DNA of 64,000 nt from CAYVWB01 sp964455395 (GCA_964455395.1 CAYVWB010000001.1:109496-173495); one strand, 5' to 3'; shown: positions 1 to 8,896, numbered from the stretch's first letter. Program-made: numbers and translations. Notes: generated by a model not told the origin, from the letters alone.

Positions 1-502
1 CCAGTATTTCGAAAAACCACACCACTCCATAGACGAGATAGACCGGTGCGAGTGCGCGGATGAATTGTGTCCCGCGTACGGCGACGCCATCGCTGTCGTC
101 ATCCTGAAACGTCTCCTTTTGCTGCGCTGGCGTGCGAGCCGCCGCGGCGTCGTGTTTCGTCTTGACGAAGAGCCAGCCTGCGAACCGTGGTTGCGCCCAC
201 CGCGCCAGCCATTGTAGCTCCGGATAATAGATGACGCCGCCGACGAGGATGTAGATGAAAAACTGGCCGACGCGCCAGAGGGATTCCGCCATGGGGCCGT
301 CATGGCCGAACGTCCACGAGCCGATCATCACCCAGAGTGAATAAACCAGAATCACGAAGGCCAAGGCGCCCATGACGAGCAGCCCTCCGCGCTTGGAAAG
401 GATGATGAAACAATACAGCAGGATAGGGCTTGCGATGACAAACGGCAAGCCAACAAGGATGAGCAGGATCAGCACGACGGCTGACGACTCGGTGGATTCC
501 AC
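1..502 (-). CDS. Multi-pass membrane protein, partial (runs off the window)
   Basis: An open frame on the minus strand starts at a GTG at 502 (GGAG lies 7 nt upstream) and is still open at the window edge, about 167 codons. Hydrophobic helices are visible near residues 8-34, 38-53, 73-90 and 150-167, so it is an inner-membrane protein. A soluble, charged stretch (about residues 105-145) separates the last two. It is the last visible gene of a minus-strand run that follows the CDF transporter and two small membrane-associated proteins. I do not recognise the family. The start is uncertain because upstream codons remain open back to the neighbouring gene. Confidence 0.6.
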   Translation of the reverse strand, partial: MESTESSAVVLILLILVGLPFVIASPILLYCFIILSKRGGLLVMGALAFVILVYSLWVMIGSWTFGHDGPMAESLWRVGQFFIYILVGGVIYYPELQWLARWAQPRFAGWLFVKTKHDAAAARTPAQQKETFQDDDSDGVAVRGTQFIRALAPVYLVYGVVWFFEIL

Positions 503-541
503 GACACGGCTCCGGGAAGGCGTTCGGGAGTGATTGCGCCG

Positions 542-871
542 CTATGGCCCCATCAGGACGCGCGCCAGCGCCGCAAGGATGAAGCTCATGACGAGGCCTT
601 TCCAGGGCCAATGGAGACGGCGACCTGCCATCACGTTGAAGCAGCCGGCGGCGGCTCCCATCAGAAAAAAGACCGTGGCGAAGAGCCGGAAGGCGTGGTT
701 CTCCGTGTAGCTGCCGAAGGCGAAATGCAGCGCGGCCGCCAGGCACAGCCCCATGACGAGCAGCCCCAGCACGATGCGCATGACGACTGCGGCACGGGGA
801 TTCTGCGCATTGAAGCTGAGCGTTCTGACAAGCGAATCAATCCAGTCATCCGGGTCGAAGGACCTGGGCAT
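542..871 (-). CDS. Small membrane protein of unknown function
   Basis: This 109-residue protein has an ATG at 871 with a strong ribosome binding site (GGGGAGG, 4 nt spacing). The N-terminal 28 residues are polar (start MPRSFDPDDWIDSLVRTLSF). Two or three hydrophobic helices follow, at about residues 29-50, 60-78 and 90-107. It lies between a membrane-anchored protein and another membrane protein in the same direction with short gaps, which suggests one operon. No motif allows a functional assignment. Confidence 0.6.
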   Translation of the reverse strand: MPRSFDPDDWIDSLVRTLSFNAQNPRAAVVMRIVLGLLVMGLCLAAALHFAFGSYTENHAFRLFATVFFLMGAAAGCFNVMAGRRLHWPWKGLVMSFILAALARVLMGP

Positions 872-979
872 GCGGCCTCCCCTGGCTCACCGTGGCTCGT
901 GGCGGCGTGCAGCGCGCGGCATGCAACAGCCATCCCGAATCGGATCATACGCCAAGGAGTTGAGAAAATCCATAGGCGT

Positions 980-1762
980 TTACTCTTTTTCGATGTGGAA
1001 AGGCGTATCGTATGGCGTCTCGTCAAGCGTGGTGCGCCATACCAGACGGCCGTCGTCCAGCTTGTGGGTCGCCAGGGGGTAGACGGCGGAGCTGGCGTTG
1101 GGATCGGCGCCGCTGATGGTGAGGCGGCGCACCGCCAGGGGAGAGTCCGTGAAGTAGAGGGGGAGGCGCGGTTGGGCTTGCATACGGCGTTCCCGTCGGC
1201 GTCGCAGTATCTTGAGTTGTTCCGGATCGTTCCACGCTTGCTCCACCAGGGTGCGGCTTTCGCCGTGCAGGAAGGGGGTGAGCCGCACCCGTACGCAAAA
1301 CGGGTGGGCACGCTGCGTTGCGCAAGGTTCCTGTTCCTGAAGAGCGCAGTCCGCTTCCTCGGCGGGTGGCGTGCCTTCTGCTTTGGGGTCCATGCGCCGG
1401 AGATGCTCCGGGGGGCAGGGGATGAGACGCAACTCCGTCGTGGCGCGTCGTGGCGTCTCGAAGACCGCCGTCCAGAAGAGGGAGCGGCCGTGGGCGTCCA
1501 CGTCGTCGGCGGCCAGACTGCGCAGAATGGTTTCCCCTTGCATGCGCGCCGCCGGGAGCAGCAGCTGTACAGCCATCCGCGCTGTGACCGGGTTGGCGGC
1601 TTGCTCCAGCGGCAGGGTTTCTTCCACGAAATCCGGCAGTGATTCGGAAAAGAAGCGACGATCCGCCTCCAGGGTGCTGGAGGAGGCGGCGCCCCGTATC
1701 AGGAAGACGACGGTGGCGATGATGAGCACGACGCCGATGATGATGAACAAGATCGTGGGCAT
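980..1762 (-). CDS. Membrane-anchored protein of unknown function
   Basis: This 260-residue protein begins with a strong hydrophobic anchor (residues 3-24, MPTILFIIIGVVLIIATVVF) followed by a polar, probably periplasmic or cytoplasmic, domain with no recognisable catalytic motif. The body has two cysteines around residues 138-147 and an Arg-rich segment near residue 190. It starts 24 nt after the end of the CDF transporter gene and is probably co-transcribed with it. There is no convincing Shine-Dalgarno sequence before the ATG. I do not recognise the family. Confidence 0.6.
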   Translation of the reverse strand: MPTILFIIIGVVLIIATVVFLIRGAASSSTLEADRRFFSESLPDFVEETLPLEQAANPVTARMAVQLLLPAARMQGETILRSLAADDVDAHGRSLFWTAVFETPRRATTELRLIPCPPEHLRRMDPKAEGTPPAEEADCALQEQEPCATQRAHPFCVRVRLTPFLHGESRTLVEQAWNDPEQLKILRRRRERRMQAQPRLPLYFTDSPLAVRRLTISGADPNASSAVYPLATHKLDDGRLVWRTTLDETPYDTPFHIEKE

Positions 1763-1786
1763 GGTCGGTTCGGGTTCGGGACGCGG

Positions 1787-2707
1787 TCAGGCGTCGGGGT
1801 TGTCGACGCTGAAGCCGCCGCGCTCCAGCTGGAAGGTCGCGTGGTGGATGCCGAAGCGTCGCTGCAGCGCATCCTCGGCGTAGGCGAGCAGCGCATCCTC
1901 AGTCGGGAGAGTCTCGTTGAGCCCTGCGTCGGGGTCAGGCCGGACGAGATGGACCGTGAGCGCCGTGCGCGTGGTGGAAAGCGCCCACACATGGAGGTCG
2001 TGATGGCCGACGACGCCGGGAAGGTCTTGGAGGAAACGCTCCACCGCGTCAAGATCCACGGTGGGCGGCACGGCGTCCAGCGCCAGCCGCAAGGCTTCCC
2101 GCAGCAAGCGCCATGCGCAGACCACGATGACGACCACGATCAGCAGGCTCATGAGCGGATCCAGCCAGAGCGCCCCGGTGTACAGGATGGCGACGGCCCC
2201 CGCCACCACGGCCAGGGAGACGCCTGCGTCCGCGGCCATATGCAGGAAAGCCCCACGAATATTGAGGTCGTCCTTGCGGCCGGCAAGGAAAAGCAGCGCC
2301 GTGATCGTATTGATGACCACGCCGACCGCCGCCACGGCGAGGACGGTTGGGGTCTCGATGGGCGCGGGCTGAAAGAGCCGTGTGGCGGACTCCCATGCGA
2401 TGGCGCCCATGGCGAAGAGCAGCAAGGAGGCGTTGGCGAGGGAGGCGAGCACCGTGGAGCGACCCAACCCATAGGTATGTCTGCGGCTGGGATGTCGGCG
2501 TGCGAAGTGGGCGGCGGCCCAGGCCAGCGCAAGACCCAGAACGTCGCCGGCGTTATGTCCGGCGTCGGCGAGCAACGCCATGGAGTCTGTCATCACACCG
2601 AAGACGATCTCCACCAGGACGAAGACGACGTTCAGCCCCACCCCGAGAGCGAAACGCAAGGAATGGTGGGGCTTCGTCGTTTCCGTGTGCGGTGCGTGCC
2701 GGGCCAT
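1787..2707 (-). CDS. Cation diffusion facilitator (CDF) family metal transporter
   Basis: This 306-residue protein should be an inner-membrane proton-coupled exporter of divalent metals such as Zn, Co or Cd. Six transmembrane segments occupy about residues 15-210 and a cytoplasmic domain follows. The family metal-site motifs are visible: ADAGHNAGD at about residues 47-55 and HMAAD at about 156-160. The C-terminal domain (about 215-300) contains histidines in VGHHDLHVW and GIHHATF, as expected for the ferredoxin-like regulatory domain. Length and motifs fit the CzcD/ZitB branch; the metal cannot be told from sequence. A GGAAG element precedes the ATG. It follows pstB in the same direction, but a hairpin at 2767-2793 probably separates them. 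Confidence 0.9.
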   Translation of the reverse strand: MARHAPHTETTKPHHSLRFALGVGLNVVFVLVEIVFGVMTDSMALLADAGHNAGDVLGLALAWAAAHFARRHPSRRHTYGLGRSTVLASLANASLLLFAMGAIAWESATRLFQPAPIETPTVLAVAAVGVVINTITALLFLAGRKDDLNIRGAFLHMAADAGVSLAVVAGAVAILYTGALWLDPLMSLLIVVVIVVCAWRLLREALRLALDAVPPTVDLDAVERFLQDLPGVVGHHDLHVWALSTTRTALTVHLVRPDPDAGLNETLPTEDALLAYAEDALQRRFGIHHATFQLERGGFSVDNPDA

Positions 2708-2766
2708 GCGCTTCCATAGCGGAGAGGGCGCGGTGGCGTCAAAGTATTCGGCAAGACGTAAGAAGA

Positions 2767-2793
2767 CGCCCCGACGCGAAACACGCCGGGGCG
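2767..2793 (-). terminator. Candidate terminator after pstB
   Basis: The stem CGCCCCG/CGGGGCG (2767-2773 with 2787-2793) is followed on the minus strand by a pyrimidine-rich TCTTCTT. It lies about 40 nt past the pstB stop and before the CDF gene. The T-tract is interrupted, so termination may be partial. Confidence 0.4.
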
Positions 2794-2830
2794 GAAGAGA
2801 CGGGAGAGCGGGGAGCGAACGCCGCAGCGT

Positions 2831-3664
2831 TTACCCGAAACGACCGGTGAGGTATTCTTCGGTGAGCTTGTGGCGCGGTTTGGTGAAGATCTTTTCGGTC
2901 ATGCCCACTTCGATCATCTTGCCCAGGTGGAAGAAAGCGGTGCGGTCCGAGACGCGAGCCGCCTGCTGCAGGGAGTGGGTGACGATGACGATGGAGTAGA
3001 TCTCCTTGAGCTCGCGGATGAGCTCTTCGATGATGCCGGTGGCGATGGGGTCCAGAGCGGAGCAGGGCTCGTCCATGAGCACCACCTCGGGGTTGACCGA
3101 GATGGCGCGCGCAATGCAGAGCCGCTGTTGCTGACCGCCGGAGAGGGAGGTGCCGGACATGTCCAGCCGGTCCTTGACTTCGTTCCAGAGGCCGACGCGG
3201 CGCAAGGAGGCCTCCACGGTTTCCTCCACCTCGTGCCGGGTGGCGGCTAGCCCGTGGATTTTCAAACCGTAGGCGATGTTGTCGTATATGGTTTTGGGAA
3301 ACGGGTTGGGCTTCTGGAAGACCATGCCCACGCGGCGGCGCAGGTTCACCACGTCCAGCCGGGGGTCGTAGATGTCCTCTTCATCGAGGACGATCTTGCC
3401 GGTGACGCGACAGATGTCGATGGTGTCGTTCATGCGGTTGAGGCACCGCAGGAAGGTGGACTTGCCGCACCCGGATGGGCCGATGAACGCGACGACTTCG
3501 TTCTTCGCCACGTCGATGTCGGTATCGTAGATGGCGTGGAAGTCTGCGTAGTAAACGTTGACGTTGCGGCAACGCATGATGGCGGGGCCGTCGACGATGG
3601 CGGCTTCGAGCGCCTTGGGATCGTAGACGTCGGTGGCGGCGACGGTGGTGTCGGCTTGTGCCAT
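2831..3664 (-). CDS. pstB: Phosphate ABC transporter ATP-binding protein PstB
   Basis: This 277-residue ATPase drives the high-affinity phosphate importer at the inner face of the membrane. Visible motifs are Walker A GPSGCGKST (about residues 62-70), the Q-loop FQKPNPFP, the ABC signature LSGGQQQR, and Walker B VVLMDEPCSALDP. The asparagine-rich RCLNRMND after Walker A is typical of PstB. The length is normal apart from a 30-residue polar N-terminal extension. It is separated from pstS by 161 nt that include a strong hairpin, so it may be expressed at a lower level than the binding protein. No phoU follows; the next gene is a metal transporter. Confidence 0.97.
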   Translation of the reverse strand: MAQADTTVAATDVYDPKALEAAIVDGPAIMRCRNVNVYYADFHAIYDTDIDVAKNEVVAFIGPSGCGKSTFLRCLNRMNDTIDICRVTGKIVLDEEDIYDPRLDVVNLRRRVGMVFQKPNPFPKTIYDNIAYGLKIHGLAATRHEVEETVEASLRRVGLWNEVKDRLDMSGTSLSGGQQQRLCIARAISVNPEVVLMDEPCSALDPIATGIIEELIRELKEIYSIVIVTHSLQQAARVSDRTAFFHLGKMIEVGMTEKIFTKPRHKLTEEYLTGRFG

Positions 3665-3777
3665 GGCGGTTCGTCCTGCTGGTTGGCCGCGGGGCGGCGT
3701 GAATGCTTGAGTACGTGAGCGCTGGAGCGTCTGAATCCGTTGAGCAATCTGTGTCGGTGCTGTGGCGTGGTTATTGT

Positions 3778-3808
3778 GCGCCGGGCCGACGCGGAGTCGA
3801 CCCGGCGC
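3778..3808 (-). terminator. Strong hairpin between pstS and pstB
   Basis: A 13-bp stem with one mismatch (3778-3790 with 3796-3808, loop of 5 nt) lies 18 nt after the pstS stop. It is not followed by a real T-run on the minus strand. An attenuator or mRNA 3' stabiliser that raises PstS relative to PstB is a reasonable inference. Confidence 0.45.
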
Positions 3809-3825
3809 GAAACGGCGGAGACGAT

Positions 3826-4875
3826 TTAGAAGTCGTCCATGGTCAGCGCAGGACCGAGGTCCTTGGCGACTTTGGCGAACTTCTCACGCTCGGCGTCGGG
3901 CATGGGGATCATGCCTTTCTCGGCGAGGTAGCCGTCCGGACCCCAGGCTTGGGGGGAGGTCCACTCTTCCAGGTAGGCCTCGATACCGGGGATGGTGCCG
4001 ATGTGGGCCTTCTTCACGTAGAAGTAGAGGGGACGGGACACGGGGTAGGAACCGTCGGCGATGTTGTCGAAGGTGGGAGCGACGCCGTTGATGATGGTGC
4101 CGTGCACCTTGTCCATGTTCTGGTCGAGGAAGGAGAAGCCGAAGATGCCCAGGGCATGGGGGTTGGCTTGCAGCTTCTGCACGATCAGGTTGTCGTTTTC
4201 GCCGGCGTCGATGAAGTGGCCGTCTTCACGGAAGGTGTGGGAGACGGTCTTGAAGTCATTCTTGTCCATCTTTTCGATGAACTCATACTTTTCGGCGCCG
4301 TATTCCATGACGAGCTCGTTGAAGGCGTCACGGGTGCCGGAGGTCGGCGGAGGACCGAGGACTTCGATCTTCTTGTTGGGCAGGGAAGGATCGATGTCGC
4401 TCCACATCGTGTAGGGGTTGTCCACCAGGGTCTCGGAGCCGTCCGGGTTGGGCACTTGCTTGGCCAGGGCCAGGAACAGCTGCTCGCGGGGGAGCTCGTA
4501 GGTGGGGGCTTCGTTGGAGTTGGCGAGGACGATGCCGTCGTAGCCGACTTTCATTTCGAGGACTTCAGCCACTCCGTTTTCCTTGCACATCTCCACTTCG
4601 GTCTTCTTGATGCGGCGGGAAGCGTTGGTGATGTCGGGGTGTTGCACGCCAACGCCGGCGCAGAAGAGCTTGATGCCGCCGCCGGAACCGGTGGACTCGA
4701 TCTTCGGAGTGGGGAAGTCGGTCTTCCGGCCGAAGTTTTCCGCCACCACGGTGGCGAAGGGGTACACCGTGGAGGAGCCCACGATGGAGATGGTGTCCCG
4801 GCCTTGGGCGTTCGCCACGCCGGCGAAGCTCAGGGCCACCGCGAATACCGCGAGGATGGCAACGATTTTACGCAT
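3826..4875 (-). CDS. pstS: Periplasmic phosphate-binding protein PstS
   Basis: This 349-residue substrate-binding protein captures phosphate in the periplasm. The ATG at 4875 is chosen because GGAGG lies 5-6 nt upstream and a Sec signal peptide begins there (MRKIVAILAVFAVALSFAG, cleavage near ANAQG). The phosphate-binding loop motif ISIVGSSTVYPF follows directly, and ESTGSGGGIKLF and PPPTSGTRDAF are further ligand loops of the family. A longer upstream reading adds 19 polar residues and hides the signal peptide. It sits between pstA and pstB, whereas in the usual arrangement pstS comes first. Confidence 0.96.
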   Translation of the reverse strand: MRKIVAILAVFAVALSFAGVANAQGRDTISIVGSSTVYPFATVVAENFGRKTDFPTPKIESTGSGGGIKLFCAGVGVQHPDITNASRRIKKTEVEMCKENGVAEVLEMKVGYDGIVLANSNEAPTYELPREQLFLALAKQVPNPDGSETLVDNPYTMWSDIDPSLPNKKIEVLGPPPTSGTRDAFNELVMEYGAEKYEFIEKMDKNDFKTVSHTFREDGHFIDAGENDNLIVQKLQANPHALGIFGFSFLDQNMDKVHGTIINGVAPTFDNIADGSYPVSRPLYFYVKKAHIGTIPGIEAYLEEWTSPQAWGPDGYLAEKGMIPMPDAEREKFAKVAKDLGPALTMDDF

Positions 4876-4971
4876 TCTTTCCTCCAACTCAATTGGTTGT
4901 ATTCGGGAGCGCGCAACATGCGCGCATACCACACGGGTTCAGGCTTCTCGCTGCGGAGCGTTCCGTTTCGC

Positions 4972-6249
4972 CTACCACTTGCGTTCAAACTTCTTGCGCA
5001 GGAAGATGGCGAGGGCGTTCATCATGATGAGGAACGTCAGCAGCACCATGATGGCTGCGGAGGTCCGCTCCAGGAACGCGCGCTCCGGGCTGTCCGACCA
5101 GAGGTAGATCTGCACGGGCAGCACGGTGGCTGCGTCGGTGAAGCCTTGGGGAATGTCGACGATGAACGCCACCATGCCGATCATCAGCAAGGGTGCTGTT
5201 TCGCCGAGCGCTTGGGCCATGCCGATGATGGTGCCGGTAAGGATGCCGGGCAGCGCCAGGGGCAGCACGTGGTTCGTCACGGTCTGCATCTTGGAGGAGC
5301 CCACGCCGAGCGCAGCTTCCCGGATGGATGGCGGCACGGCTTTGATGGCGGATCGACTGGCGATGATGATTGTCGGTAATGTCATCAAGGTTAGCACCAG
5401 CCCGCCCACCAGAGGCGCGGAGCGTGGCAGCTCGAAGAAGTTGAGGAACACGGCGAGGCCCAGCAGACCGAACACGATGGACGGCACCGCCGCGAGGTTG
5501 TTGATGTTCACTTCGATGAGGTCCGTCCACTTGTTGGTGGGCGCGAACTCTTCCAGGTACACTGCGGAAGCCACGCCGATGGGGAAGGAGAGCGCCAGCG
5601 TCACCAGCAGGGTGTAGAAGGAGCCCATCACCGCGCCCCAGATGCCGGCGAGTTCCGGTTCACGGGAGTCGCCGTTGGAGAAGAGCGTCGAGTTGAAGCG
5701 CATCTCCACCAAGTCTCGTTCCTGCAGCGTGTTGATCATCGCCACCTGGTTTTCGTTCAACCGGCGCTGGTGTTCGGGGCCGGTCATGTCCAGGTTGCCT
5801 TTGATGAACTGGTCCACGTCGTCGTCCGCGTGCACCCACACTGTCACAGTTTGCCCGATGAGGTCCGGTTGCGCAAGCACCATGTTGCGGACCTGGAAGG
5901 ACGCGCCGCTGGAGATGAGGCCGTAGAGCTCTCGTTTCCCGGAACGCCCCGTCACATCGGGGAACATGTCGCGCAGCGTCTGCTTCACCAGCCCGTCGAA
6001 GTTGCCTTTGCCGGGTTCGTCCGCAGGCACGGAGGCCGGGTCGATGTAGACTTCCAGTTTGACGTAGGTCTCCCGGAAGGCCGAGTACCCGTTGGAGACG
6101 ATGCTGGTGAGCAGCGTCGCCAGGAGCAGCAGGCTCAGGGCGATGGCGCCAATCCCGTAGGCCTTGAAGCGGAACTCGGAGGCGTGCCGTTTGCGCAGGC
6201 TGCGCTTGAACTCTTCCGGCGTCAGGATTGCATCGAGATCATTATTCAT
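4972..6249 (-). CDS. pstA: Phosphate ABC transporter permease PstA
   Basis: This 425-residue inner-membrane permease pairs with PstC. It has a cytoplasmic N-terminus, a first helix at about residues 30-52, an extended periplasmic segment (about 55-205) and a C-terminal permease domain with five helices. The ATPase-contact (EAA-like) loop reads ALGVGSSKMQTVTNHVLPLA. Its ATG overlaps the end of pstC by 8 nt, which implies translational coupling. The long N-terminal extramembrane domain makes it larger than the roughly 300-residue E. coli PstA and matches the longer variant seen in other lineages. Confidence 0.95.
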   Translation of the reverse strand: MNNDLDAILTPEEFKRSLRKRHASEFRFKAYGIGAIALSLLLLATLLTSIVSNGYSAFRETYVKLEVYIDPASVPADEPGKGNFDGLVKQTLRDMFPDVTGRSGKRELYGLISSGASFQVRNMVLAQPDLIGQTVTVWVHADDDVDQFIKGNLDMTGPEHQRRLNENQVAMINTLQERDLVEMRFNSTLFSNGDSREPELAGIWGAVMGSFYTLLVTLALSFPIGVASAVYLEEFAPTNKWTDLIEVNINNLAAVPSIVFGLLGLAVFLNFFELPRSAPLVGGLVLTLMTLPTIIIASRSAIKAVPPSIREAALGVGSSKMQTVTNHVLPLALPGILTGTIIGMAQALGETAPLLMIGMVAFIVDIPQGFTDAATVLPVQIYLWSDSPERAFLERTSAAIMVLLTFLIMMNALAIFLRKKFERKW

Positions 6250-7633
6250 ATTGCTCTCTGTACTTGCGCACGACGACGAGCGCTATGATGTTGAGGACCA
6301 GGGTGATAATGAAGAGCACCAGGCCCAGGGCGAACGCAGCGAGCGTCTTGGGGCTGTCGAATTCCTGGTCGCCGACGAGCAGTGTGACGATCTGCACCGT
6401 CACGGTGGTCACGGCGGCGAAGGGGTTGGCGGTGAGGTTGGCGGCGAGGCCGGCGGCCATCACCACGATCATCGTCTCGCCGATAGCGCGCGAAACAGCC
6501 AGCAGGATGCCGCCCACGATACCCGGCAGCGCCGCTGGCAGAACGACTTTGGTGATGGTTTCGGATTTGGTCGCGCCCAAGCCGAAGGAGCCTTCCCGCA
6601 AGGATTGCGGCACGGCGTTGATGGCGTCGTCAGACAGCGAAGAAACGAAGGGGATGATCATGATCCCCATGACGCCGCCGGCGGCGATGGCGCTTTCCGA
6701 CGCGATGTCCAGCCCCAGGGAGTCGCCCAGGCTGCGGAACAACGGCGCCACGACCAATGCGGCGAAGAAGCCGTACACCACGGTGGGCACGCCGGCGAGG
6801 ATTTCCATCACGGGCTTGACCACAGAGCGCACTTTGGAACTTGCGTATTCGGACATGTAGATGGCGCTCATCAGGCCCACCGGCACCGCCACGAACATGG
6901 CGATGGCCGAGATGAGCATGGTGCCTGCGAACACGGGGATGGCGCCGAAGGCCCCGGAAGCGCCCACCTGATCCGCTCGGATGGCCATCTGCGGACTCCA
7001 GTCCAGACCGAACAGGAATTCCGTGATGGGCACCATGTTGAAGAAGCGGATGGCTTCGAACAGCACGGAGAGCACGATGCCGATGGTGGTGAAGATGGCG
7101 ATGGTGGAGCAAGAGATGAGCGCAAGCTTCAGCACATGCTCCACATCGTTGCGCGCGCGGTACTCCGGTTTGATCTTGCGCAGTCCGAAGAATGCGCCCA
7201 ACGCCGCGAGGAACAGGGAGGCCGCCAGAAGCGCCAGATGCCCCAGGCGCTTCAGCTCCACATAATGCTCGGCAGCCTTCTGGATGACAGGGTCACCTTC
7301 CCGCATCGTCACGTTGCCTTCCACCAAGTTGCGGATGTCGTTGACGATGAGGTTCAACCGCTCGGGCGGGAGTTCCTGCATCTCCTGCGGCAACTCGGAG
7401 ATGATGACCTGCGTGATGACCGTGCCTTCCAGGATAGCGTAGGCGAAAAAGAGGAAGAACGCCGGCAGGAAGCACCACAGCGCAAGCAAACTGCCGTAGT
7501 ACGAAGGCCGCGAATGCAGCAGATTCGCCTTCGAGATGCCGCCAACGGTGTTCAGCGAACGCTTGCGGCCATAGAAATAGCCCAAAACGGAAAGAATGAT
7601 CAGTAAGATGAAAATGTTCGTGAACGTAACCAT
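6242..7633 (-). CDS. pstC: Phosphate ABC transporter permease PstC
   Basis: This 463-residue inner-membrane permease is the first gene of the pst operon. It has an N-terminal helix (residues 4-20), a second helix near 45-67, an extramembrane region, further helices, and a permease core from about residue 240. The EAA-like loop is GLGATKSETITKVVLPAAL. Its length exceeds that of E. coli PstC (about 320) because of the N-terminal extension, as for its partner PstA. The ribosome binding site is weak. A Pho-box-like repeat lies 284 nt upstream in the divergent intergenic region and may control it. Confidence 0.95.
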   Translation of the reverse strand: MVTFTNIFILLIILSVLGYFYGRKRSLNTVGGISKANLLHSRPSYYGSLLALWCFLPAFFLFFAYAILEGTVITQVIISELPQEMQELPPERLNLIVNDIRNLVEGNVTMREGDPVIQKAAEHYVELKRLGHLALLAASLFLAALGAFFGLRKIKPEYRARNDVEHVLKLALISCSTIAIFTTIGIVLSVLFEAIRFFNMVPITEFLFGLDWSPQMAIRADQVGASGAFGAIPVFAGTMLISAIAMFVAVPVGLMSAIYMSEYASSKVRSVVKPVMEILAGVPTVVYGFFAALVVAPLFRSLGDSLGLDIASESAIAAGGVMGIMIIPFVSSLSDDAINAVPQSLREGSFGLGATKSETITKVVLPAALPGIVGGILLAVSRAIGETMIVVMAAGLAANLTANPFAAVTTVTVQIVTLLVGDQEFDSPKTLAAFALGLVLFIITLVLNIIALVVVRKYREQYE

Positions 7634-7916
7634 GTCGTGCTCGATTGGCTTTGTGATGTTGCGACGCTCAAGCGCTCGCGCGCACTTGGAGCGCGTTGAT
7701 GCGAGCGACTGGGCGCCGCCGTGTCGACCGGCTTCTCATCCCACACGAATACATGAGCAATGTGACGGCTTGGCGTCGGATTATTCGCAGACGAGTGGCG
7801 TCGTCCCGACCCGCTGCGCATGAGCGACGCCGTCGAGCCACAGTGCCTGACGCGCCACAGGGAGCGGTTCTCCCTCCCAACGCAAGCAGCAACAATACAG
7901 CACCCCTGCGCATGGG

Positions 7917-7945
7917 TTGTTACAAATCTGTTACGATTCTGTAGC
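7917..7945 (+). promoter_or_regulatory. Pho-box-like PhoB binding site with three half-sites
   Basis: Three 7-bp half-sites, TTGTTAC, CTGTTAC and CTGTAGC, are spaced by 4 bp (AAAT, GATT), giving the 11-bp period of PhoB boxes (consensus CTGTCAT, 4 AT-rich bp, CTGTCAT). The box stands between pstC and the BI-1 gene. It reads toward the BI-1 gene, although pst is the expected target. Binding by PhoB is inference. Confidence 0.6.
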
Positions 7946-7983
7946 GATCCAGGCGCAGCGCGCCCTCAGGGCCTCCTCACGGC

Positions 7984-8012
7984 TTGCCAACCCACGTGTG
8001 GAGTGCTATTTA
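7984..8012 (+). promoter_or_regulatory. Sigma70-like promoter of the BI-1 gene
   Basis: TTGCCA (7984-7989) and TATTTA (8007-8012) are 17 bp apart. The predicted start of transcription leaves a leader of about 35 nt to the ATG at 8053, with GGAGGA as ribosome binding site. Confidence 0.45.
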
Positions 8013-8052
8013 ACACCATACACCAGCAACCATCCTTCGGAGGATTCTTTCC

Positions 8053-8772
8053 ATGGCGTACAACCCATCCACCACCGCCAGATCCGGCGCGCGCACGGAA
8101 GTCGTCAACGCGTTCATGCGCACCGTCTATCTCTGGATGTCACTCGGTCTTGCGCTGACTGCCGGCGTCGCCTGGGTCACGGCCAACACTCCAGCCATCC
8201 AGCAGCTGTTCTTCCGACCCGACGGCGGTGTCTCCATGCTCTTCTGGGGCTGCGTCATCGCGGAGCTCGGGCTCGTCGTGGCCATTTCCGCAGCCATCAA
8301 CAAGCTCTCCGGCGCGGCGGCCACAGGCCTTTTCATGTTGTACAGCGGGTTGAACGGGCTCACCATTTCCTTCATCTTCATCGCGTACACCCAAGCGTCC
8401 ATCGTCTCCGCGTTCCTCACATGCGCGGGCATGTTCGGCGCCATGAGCATCTACGGCCTCACCACCAAGAAGGACCTCACCAGCTGGGGCAGCTTCCTGT
8501 TCATGGGGCTCATCGGCATCATCATCGCGTCGGTCATCAACATATTCATCGGCAGCGAGACGATGCATTTCGTCATCAGCTTCATCGGCGTCATCGTCTT
8601 CACAGGTCTTACAGCCTACGATACCCAGCAGCTGAAGACCATGGGCGAGACTGCGCCTGCAGACGACGCTACAGCCGTGCGCCGCGGCGCCATCCTGGGG
8701 GCTTTGCGGCTCTATCTGGATTTCATCAACCTCTTCCTCATGCTGCTGCGTTTGATGGGCAACCGCAACTGA
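8053..8772 (+). CDS. Bax inhibitor-1/YccA family membrane protein
   Basis: This 239-residue inner-membrane protein has seven hydrophobic helices between about residues 28 and 235, the architecture and length of the BI-1 (LFG) family. Family-typical segments are the helix NGLTISFIFIAYTQASIV, the motif GLTAYDTQQLK near residue 188 and the terminal LYLDFINLFL helix. Bacterial members are linked to membrane protein quality control (YccA with FtsH) or to pH-sensitive calcium leak. Which applies here is unknown. A clear ribosome binding site (GGAGGA) supports the start. It is a single-gene unit with its own promoter and a rho-independent terminator at 8802. Confidence 0.9.
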   Translation: MAYNPSTTARSGARTEVVNAFMRTVYLWMSLGLALTAGVAWVTANTPAIQQLFFRPDGGVSMLFWGCVIAELGLVVAISAAINKLSGAAATGLFMLYSGLNGLTISFIFIAYTQASIVSAFLTCAGMFGAMSIYGLTTKKDLTSWGSFLFMGLIGIIIASVINIFIGSETMHFVISFIGVIVFTGLTAYDTQQLKTMGETAPADDATAVRRGAILGALRLYLDFINLFLMLLRLMGNRN

Positions 8773-8801
8773 CGCAGCGATTCGACACGCCTATCCATGA
8801 C

Positions 8802-8826
8802 AAGGGGCCTGCGGGCCCCTTTTTTT
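8802..8826 (+). terminator. Rho-independent terminator after the BI-1 gene
   Basis: The stem GGGGCC/GGCCCC (8804-8809 with 8814-8819, loop TGCG) is followed by a run of seven T residues. Confidence 0.88.
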
Positions 8827-8896
8827 CGGCATAATTCCGTCATATTTCCTCGCAAAGACGTGTTTTATCTTTTCATGCGGGCATTTTTCGCGCATC

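Larger units (their letters stand above)
7634..8052. other. Divergent intergenic region between pstC and the BI-1 gene
   Basis: This 419-nt gap holds a Pho-box-like triple repeat (7917-7945) and a sigma70-like promoter for the rightward gene (7984-8012). The pstC-proximal 280 nt show no convincing open frame, hairpin or promoter. Confidence 0.5.
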
